The position numbers were made by a program, and so were the translations under genes. Below, in pieces: positions 9,581-13,441 of a stretch of 13,441 bases of DNA. Under the pieces are notes generated by a model. It searched no databases, had not been told where the DNA came from, and saw only the letters and a list, made by a program, of their open reading frames with translations. Source of the stretch: Acetobacteraceae bacterium (GTDB lineage Bacteria > Pseudomonadota > Alphaproteobacteria > Acetobacterales > Acetobacteraceae); NCBI GenBank assembly GCA_947478535.1, contig CANJXD010000110.1, positions 1 through 13,441 on the forward strand. Direction: 5' to 3'. Numbering within the stretch: position 1 is the first letter of the stretch; every line of letters starts with the position of its first letter.

Positions 9581-9994
9581 ATGAGCGGCCAAGGCACGCG
9601 CGATGACCCCTGGGCCCTGACGACGCCGAGCGGCGGGTCCGGATTCCTCGCCTGGCGGGACCCCGCCGCCTCCCCACCGGCCCTGGTCGTGCAGGTCGGC
9701 AAGACTGAATTGCGCTACGCGCTCCGCTGCCTCGAGGATCTGCACGCGATGCTGCGCGGCCATGGGGATTGGATGCCGTTGGGCGGGGCCGATGAGCAGC
9801 AGCCCGCCACCCCCGGCACGGTGGAGGCCTGGGGACGGGCGGCGGACAACCCCGTGGGGGGCTGGTACGGGCTGAAGAAGGGACTGCGCGGCCGCTTCGG
9901 CCACTATGTCCCGCCGGTGCTGGAAGCCTTGGGCCTCGTGGAGGTGGAGCATCTGCCCCGCAACAACCGGATGCGGGCGCTCAGCGCGGGTTGA
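9581..9994 (+). CDS. Small conserved protein of unknown function (probably DUF6855)
   Basis: A 137-residue soluble protein with no known catalytic motif. It has a striking, highly patterned sequence: GTRDDPWALTTPSG at the start, LVVQVGKTELRYALRCLEDLHAML in the middle, then DWMPLGGADEQ, TVEAWGRAADNPVGGWYGLKKG and a C-terminal RNNRMRAL. I recall this pattern from a conserved family named DUF6855, but could not check. The Gly/Trp/Tyr/Lys-rich block at about 100-125 followed by a short helix suggests a compact domain; the basic LKKGLRGRF could bind nucleic acid, which is speculation. ATG 9581 is chosen because GGAGG lies 5 nt upstream; an ATG at 9551 lacks one. Its last 14 bp overlap tail to tail with the hydrolase gene on the other strand. 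Similar gene content around it gives no clear functional hint. Confidence 0.8.
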   Translation: MSGQGTRDDPWALTTPSGGSGFLAWRDPAASPPALVVQVGKTELRYALRCLEDLHAMLRGHGDWMPLGGADEQQPATPGTVEAWGRAADNPVGGWYGLKKGLRGRFGHYVPPVLEALGLVEVEHLPRNNRMRALSAG

Positions 9995-11306
9995 CGCGGG
10001 ACCCCCAGTTCGACGGCGTGTAGCCGGACAGCACCCGGCATTCGCCGGCGAAGCGCCCGCGCAGCGCCTCGCAGCGGCCGCGCACCTCCCCGGGCGTGGG
10101 GCGGCGGCGGGTTTCCGCCCAATCCGCCAGCGCCGCCAGCGCCGCCGGATACAGCGCGGCGGACAGCTTGTTGTGTTCGCCGTCATCGACGAAGACCTGC
10201 GCCAGCAGATGTGCCGTCCCCGCCGCTTCCAGCGTGGCGCGATAGGCGGCCTGGTGCTCGACGACGGCGGTGCTGTCGGCGATGCCGTGCAGCGTCAGCA
10301 CCGGCACCCCGATCGCCCCTGTCGGGTCCCCATCCGCCGCCAGGATCGCCACCGCGGCCGGGTCCGGCGTGATCCGCGGCACGCGGGCGTTGAAGGCAGC
10401 ATCATCCCCGGTGCCGGTATAGCGGACCCCGGCATTGCCGAAGGCGCTGCGCCCGCCGGTCAGGTTCCAGGCGATATCGGCGAAGACCTGGGTGGCCCAG
10501 AACAGATGGCCGGGGATCGCCCATTCCGTGATCCGGCTGGCCGCCGCCAGGTCGGCCAGCGCCTGGCGCTGCGCCGGGGTGCGGGCCTCCGGCGCCAGTT
10601 CCGCCCCGGTGCAGGGGAGGTAGCGCTCCATCAGCGCCTCCCGCGTCATCCGCACGCCCTGGGGTAGGCCGAGCGTCACGGGGTATTGCGTCTCCTCCGG
10701 CCGGGGATGGCTGCCGCAGACGGCCTGGAAGGCGACGCGGAGATCGACCCGCATGTCATAGGCCCGCGTCGGCCCGGCCAGCACGGCGGAGGTGATCAGG
10801 GCGGCGTTCCACGGGCGGCGCCCTTCGGCATCCGGCTCGTTCAGCGTCTCGATCGCCCGGGCGGCGACCGCCCCGCCCCAGGACTGGCCATGCAGGATGG
10901 AAAGCCGGGGGCGGCCGAAGGCGGCTTCGGCGGCACGGGTCGCGGCAAGGGTGTCCTCGCCGGCCCGGCGGATGGCGAAGCCTTCGCGCCGGCGGCTGCT
11001 GGAGGCCCAGGCCCAGCCCTCGGAGATGAATTCGCCGTAGCGGATCAGGTCCTCATCCGTCGTCTCAGCGGCCGGCGGCGCCATCCGGGGTCCGCCGAAG
11101 ACATGCGTGACCAGCCCGCCATGCCAGTTCGCCGGCCGCGCCAGAAGCAGGAACGCGCCGTTGGCATCCCGCCCCCGCCGGCATTCGGTGCCCGAGGGCA
11201 GGCCAGCGGGACACTCCGCGATGGCGGGCTGCACCGGCTGGGCGAGTGCCAGGCCGGGCAGGAGGATCAGCAGCGCCGCCGAGAGGTAGCGCCAGCGGCC
11301 CTTCAC
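9981..11306 (-). CDS. Secreted alpha/beta hydrolase
   Basis: A 441-residue exported hydrolase. A signal peptide is clear: basic MKGRWRYLS, a hydrophobic core, and an Ala-Leu-Ala cleavage site near residue 22, so a periplasmic or extracellular location is expected. The nucleophile elbow is GQSWGG (Ser142). The other likely triad residues are Asp344 in LHGIADSTAVVEHQ and His378 in DDGEHNKL, in the standard order and spacing. The long insertion between them (about 155-330) probably forms a lid. The substrate is unknown; esterase or peptidase activity are both possible, and tannase- or prolyl-peptidase-like relatives cannot be excluded. The start codon is GTG, within a 4-bp GTGA overlap with the stop of the Lrp gene upstream, so the two are almost certainly one translationally coupled operon. 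The far end overlaps the unknown protein gene by 14 bp. Confidence 0.85.
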   Translation of the reverse strand: MKGRWRYLSAALLILLPGLALAQPVQPAIAECPAGLPSGTECRRGRDANGAFLLLARPANWHGGLVTHVFGGPRMAPPAAETTDEDLIRYGEFISEGWAWASSSRRREGFAIRRAGEDTLAATRAAEAAFGRPRLSILHGQSWGGAVAARAIETLNEPDAEGRRPWNAALITSAVLAGPTRAYDMRVDLRVAFQAVCGSHPRPEETQYPVTLGLPQGVRMTREALMERYLPCTGAELAPEARTPAQRQALADLAAASRITEWAIPGHLFWATQVFADIAWNLTGGRSAFGNAGVRYTGTGDDAAFNARVPRITPDPAAVAILAADGDPTGAIGVPVLTLHGIADSTAVVEHQAAYRATLEAAGTAHLLAQVFVDDGEHNKLSAALYPAALAALADWAETRRRPTPGEVRGRCEALRGRFAGECRVLSGYTPSNWGSRVNPR

Positions 11307-11797
11307 GGGGCCTCCCCCTCCCGCTCCACCGGCACGCCGGTGATGTCCTTGGCGGTGCGGATGGTCTGCAAGGTCTGCACCCGCAGCACACTGGCCGCGC
11401 CCGTCAGGCGGGAGGTCAGCGCATTCTCATGCGCCGTGTCGCGGGCGACCAGGCGCAGCATGAAGTCCCCGCCCCCGCGGATCATGTGGCATTCCCGCAC
11501 TTCCGGCCAATCGCAGACCTCCTCCTCGAAGGCCTGGAGCACGGCGTGCTTCTGGCTTTCGAGCCCGACGATGGCGAAGAAGGTGATCTCCCACCCCAGC
11601 ACATGCGGGTCGAGGTCCGCATGGTAGCCGCGGATCACCCCCTGTTCCTCCAACCGGCGGACCCGGCGAAGGCAGGGGGGTGCGGAAAGCCCGACCCGGC
11701 GGGCGAGCTCCACATTGGTCATGCGGCCGTCGGCTTGCAGCTCCGCCAGGATGTGGCGGTCAACCGAGTCGATATCCGTGGCGTCACTGTCAGGCAT
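11303..11797 (-). CDS. Lrp/AsnC-family transcriptional regulator
   Basis: A 164-residue regulator. An N-terminal winged helix-turn-helix (about residues 10-60: DRHILAELQADGRMTNVELARRVGLSAPPCLRRVRRLEEQG split over 13-53, then VIRGYHADLDP) is followed by a C-terminal RAM ligand-binding domain (about 68-150; GGGDFMLRLVARD). Members form dimers and octamers, sense amino acids and bind DNA near their own promoters. Length is typical. The ATG (11795-11797) has no strong ribosome site. It is divergent from trxB across a 154-bp region containing a promoter-like sequence with a small palindrome at its -10. The gene shares a GTGA overlap with the hydrolase, so the hydrolase is its likely operon partner. 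The effector is unknown; a link to ilvA nearby is possible but not shown. Confidence 0.95.
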   Translation of the reverse strand: MPDSDATDIDSVDRHILAELQADGRMTNVELARRVGLSAPPCLRRVRRLEEQGVIRGYHADLDPHVLGWEITFFAIVGLESQKHAVLQAFEEEVCDWPEVRECHMIRGGGDFMLRLVARDTAHENALTSRLTGAASVLRVQTLQTIRTAKDITGVPVEREGEAP

Positions 11798-11833
11798 GGT
11801 GGGAGGGAATGTCCCCGATGGAAGTCATGACGC

Positions 11834-11862
11834 AATATCCTTACAGGATCGGCCCTCCGCAA
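11834..11862 (-). promoter_or_regulatory. Likely promoter of the lrp-hydrolase operon
   Basis: On the minus strand, TTGCGG (plus-strand 11857-11862) and GATATT (11834-11839) are separated by 17 bp. The -10 matches 4 of 6 consensus bases and the -35 keeps TTG. A start site near 11827 would leave a leader of about 30 nt before the Lrp ATG. The palindrome at 11837-11849 overlaps the -10, which would suit autoregulation. Confidence 0.42.
11837..11849. promoter_or_regulatory. Palindrome ATCCT-TAC-AGGAT, candidate regulator site
   Basis: A perfect inverted repeat with 5-bp arms and a 3-bp centre lies in the divergent lrp/trxB region and overlaps the -10 of the proposed lrp promoter. Lrp/AsnC proteins often bind such sites by their own genes. 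The repeat is short and could be chance. Confidence 0.33.
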
Positions 11863-11882
11863 GATGCCCTCGCCCTGGAAGG

Positions 11883-11911
11883 TTGAGCATTTCGCGTCAA
11901 CGGCCGATATG
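11883..11911 (+). promoter_or_regulatory. Possible trxB promoter
   Basis: TTGAGC (11883-11888) and GATATG (11906-11911) are separated by 17 bp. The -35 matches 4 of 6 bases and the -10 3 of 6. A start site near 11918 would give a leader of about 34 nt before the trxB GTG. The -35 is reasonable but the -10 is weak. Confidence 0.35.
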
Positions 11912-11951
11912 CGGGGCAACGCATACCACCCTGCTCCGGAATCCCCCCACC

Positions 11952-12935
11952 GTGTCCGACACAGTCCGCACCCGCCTGCTGATCCTCGGCGCCGGCCCCG
12001 CCGGCTATACCGCCGCCATCTACGCCGCCCGCGCCGGGCTGGAACCGCTGGTCGTGGCCGGGCTGCAACCCGGCGGGCAGCTCACCATCACCACCGATGT
12101 CGAGAACTACCCGGGCTTCGCCCAGCCCATCCAGGGCCCCTGGCTGATGGAACAGATGCAGGCCCAGGCGGAGCATGTGGGGGCGACGATCGAATACGAC
12201 CTGATCGTGAAGGTCGATTTCTCCGCCCGGCCCTTCGCCTGCCTGGGCGACAGCGGCAAGACCTACCTCGCCGATGCGCTGGTCATCGCGACAGGCGCCC
12301 AGGCCCGCTGGCTCGGCATCCCTGGGGAGAAGGAGCTGTCCGGCTTCGGTGTTTCCGCCTGCGCGACCTGCGACGGCTTCTTTTATCGCGGCAAGGATGT
12401 CGCCGTGGTCGGCGGTGGCAATTCCGCGACGGAGGAGGCGCTGTACCTGGCGAACCTCGCCAGCCACGTCACGCTGATCCACCGGAGGGACACGCTGCGG
12501 TCGGAGAAAATCCTGCAGCAGCGCCTGTTCGCCCACCCCAATGTCAGCGTGATGTGGGACACCGCCGTGGAATCCGTGTTGGCGGATGCCAGCGGCCGGG
12601 TGCCGGTGGCGCGCGGGCTGGCGCTGCGGAACCTCAAGACCGGCGAGGCCTCCGACCTGGCGGTGCATGGCGTGTTCGTGGCCATCGGGCATGATCCGGC
12701 GACGGCGCTGTTCAAGGGCCAGCTCGGCATGGACGCCGATGGCTATATCGCGACGAAGCCCGGCACGACGCAGACCAGCATCCCCGGCGTCTTCGCCGCT
12801 GGCGATGTGCAGGACCGCGTCTATCGCCAGGCGGTGACGGCGGCTGGCACCGGCTGCATGGCGGCGCTGGAGGCGGAGAAGTTCCTGGCCCACGCCAATG
12901 TCCACCCAGCGGAAACCGCACCCGCCGGAGCCTGA
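11952..12935 (+). CDS. trxB: Thioredoxin-disulfide reductase
   Basis: A 327-residue FAD- and NADPH-dependent reductase that keeps thioredoxin reduced in the cytoplasm. The FAD site GAGPAG is at 13-18. The redox centre is CATC (Cys137 and Cys140) in SACATCDGFFYRG, essentially as in E. coli. The NADPH domain has VVGGGNSATEEA (152-163) and HRRDTLR (177-183), whose arginines select NADPH. The C-terminal FAD-binding GVFAAGDVQD and RQAVTAAGTGCMAALEAEKFL are intact. The frame is open further upstream to 11715, but the preceding residues overlap the Lrp gene and do not fit the family. GTG 11952 gives the expected N-terminus and length (E. coli 321). The ribosome site is weak. Adjacent divergent Lrp and downstream LysR genes are a common alphaproteobacterial arrangement, as I recall. 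Confidence 0.96.
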   Translation: MSDTVRTRLLILGAGPAGYTAAIYAARAGLEPLVVAGLQPGGQLTITTDVENYPGFAQPIQGPWLMEQMQAQAEHVGATIEYDLIVKVDFSARPFACLGDSGKTYLADALVIATGAQARWLGIPGEKELSGFGVSACATCDGFFYRGKDVAVVGGGNSATEEALYLANLASHVTLIHRRDTLRSEKILQQRLFAHPNVSVMWDTAVESVLADASGRVPVARGLALRNLKTGEASDLAVHGVFVAIGHDPATALFKGQLGMDADGYIATKPGTTQTSIPGVFAAGDVQDRVYRQAVTAAGTGCMAALEAEKFLAHANVHPAETAPAGA

Positions 12936-13079
12936 CCGCAAGGCCTGCCGGCGGGCCGGGACAGGGGCTTCCAACCGTCCCAGGAAAAAACATGCTCCAA
13001 ATGACAGGCTTGCCCTACTCAAACCGATGAAAGACGTGTCAGCCTGCCGTCCGAATCGCGTCAGGGAGACGTCGCGGGT

Positions 13080-13441
13080 ATGCCGCTGGACTGGGACAAG
13101 CTCCGGGTTTTCCACGCCGTCGCGGAGGCCGGGTCCTTCACCCATGCGGGTGAGACGCTGAACCTTTCCCAATCCGCGGTCTCCCGGCAGATCCAGGCGC
13201 TGGAGGAAGCCCTCCAGGTGCCGCTGTTCCACCGCCACGCGCGCGGACTGATCCTGACGGAACAAGGGGAGACGCTGAACCGCGCGGTGCGGGAGGTGTT
13301 CGCCAAACTGGCGATGACGGAAGCCCTGCTGACGGAAAGCCGGGAACGGCCAACCGGCCGGCTCAAGGTCACCACCACCACCGGCTTCGGCAGCCTTTGG
13401 CTGGCGCCGCGGCTGCGCCGCTTCATGCAGATGCACCCGGA
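13080..13441 (+). CDS. LysR-family transcriptional regulator, N-terminal part
   Basis: The first 120 residues of a LysR-type regulator; the rest lies beyond the window end. The DNA-binding domain is complete: LRVFHAVAEAGSFTHAGETL then the helix-turn-helix LSQSAVSRQIQALEEAL (about residues 8-47), the wing PLFHRHARGLILTEQGE (48-64) and the long linker helix (65-90). The start of the effector domain follows (GRLKVTTTTGFGSLWLAPRLRRFM). ATG 13080 has GGAG 11 nt upstream, slightly far but acceptable, and the MPLDWDKLRVF beginning is typical. The 144 bp between trxB and this gene hold no convincing terminator or promoter; there is a GC-rich stretch near 12945-12965 without a T-run. The target and ligand are unknown. 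Nothing in the visible part looks damaged. Confidence 0.95.
   Translation, partial: MPLDWDKLRVFHAVAEAGSFTHAGETLNLSQSAVSRQIQALEEALQVPLFHRHARGLILTEQGETLNRAVREVFAKLAMTEALLTESRERPTGRLKVTTTTGFGSLWLAPRLRRFMQMHP

Noticed and set aside
11715..11951. Upstream ATG extending trxB by 79 residues
   Set aside because: The extension overlaps the Lrp gene and divergent control region, and its sequence looks non-coding; the flavoprotein core begins at GTG 11952.
12936..13079. Search for a terminator, promoter or small gene between trxB and the LysR gene
   Set aside because: GC-rich partial inverted repeats lack a T-run, no -35/-10 pair was convincing, and short frames there have no ribosome site or family resemblance.
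11841..13436. A 531-codon minus-strand open frame opposite trxB and the LysR gene
   Set aside because: It covers two real genes and their spacer on the other strand, with no family motif and typical shadow-frame composition.

Overview
The window is about 13.4 kb of GC-rich, tightly packed chromosomal DNA. It carries housekeeping and central-metabolism genes with high G/C at third codon positions. Gene order (rpoD, YqeY, carA, carB, greA, lrp, trxB, LysR) and protein sequences point to an alphaproteobacterium, most likely Rhodospirillales and perhaps an Acetobacteraceae/Roseomonas-like lineage. The taxonomic call is an inference. I see no IS element, prophage, CRISPR array, tRNA or rRNA. No gene-free stretch exceeds 300 bp.

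Left (1-1671): the 3' part of rpoD (sigma-70), then a closely coupled GNAT acetyltransferase. Both converge on a minus-strand YqeY gene across a short GC hairpin. YqeY and carA diverge from a 108-bp intergenic region that holds two copies of GGAA-N5-TTCC and a possible carA promoter.

Centre (1780-7194): carA, a LysE-family exporter and carB. These encode the two carbamoyl-phosphate synthetase subunits, with an exporter gene between them. The CarA reading frame starts with a helix-turn-helix domain and a Pro/Thr/Ala-rich linker ahead of a complete small subunit. A plausible internal GTG start would give a standard-length CarA. carB ends in three 13-bp tandem repeats and a good rho-independent terminator.

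Right-centre (7280-9994): greA, threonine ammonia-lyase (ilvA type with one ACT domain), a GFA-domain zinc protein and a small conserved protein of unknown function, all on the plus strand. Right (9981-13441): a minus-strand pair, an Lrp/AsnC regulator and a secreted alpha/beta hydrolase that share a GTGA start/stop overlap. The pair is divergent from trxB, with paired promoter-like sequences and a small palindrome between them. A LysR regulator follows trxB and is cut by the window end.

The most interesting part is the carA region. A DNA-binding-like domain is fused to a metabolic enzyme subunit. Duplicated inverted repeats lie in the presumed promoter, the first ATG may be leaderless, and a second in-frame start would release an ordinary CarA. 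Together these suggest an undescribed feedback or autoregulatory arrangement for carbamoyl-phosphate synthesis. That function is a hypothesis; the sequence shows only the parts.
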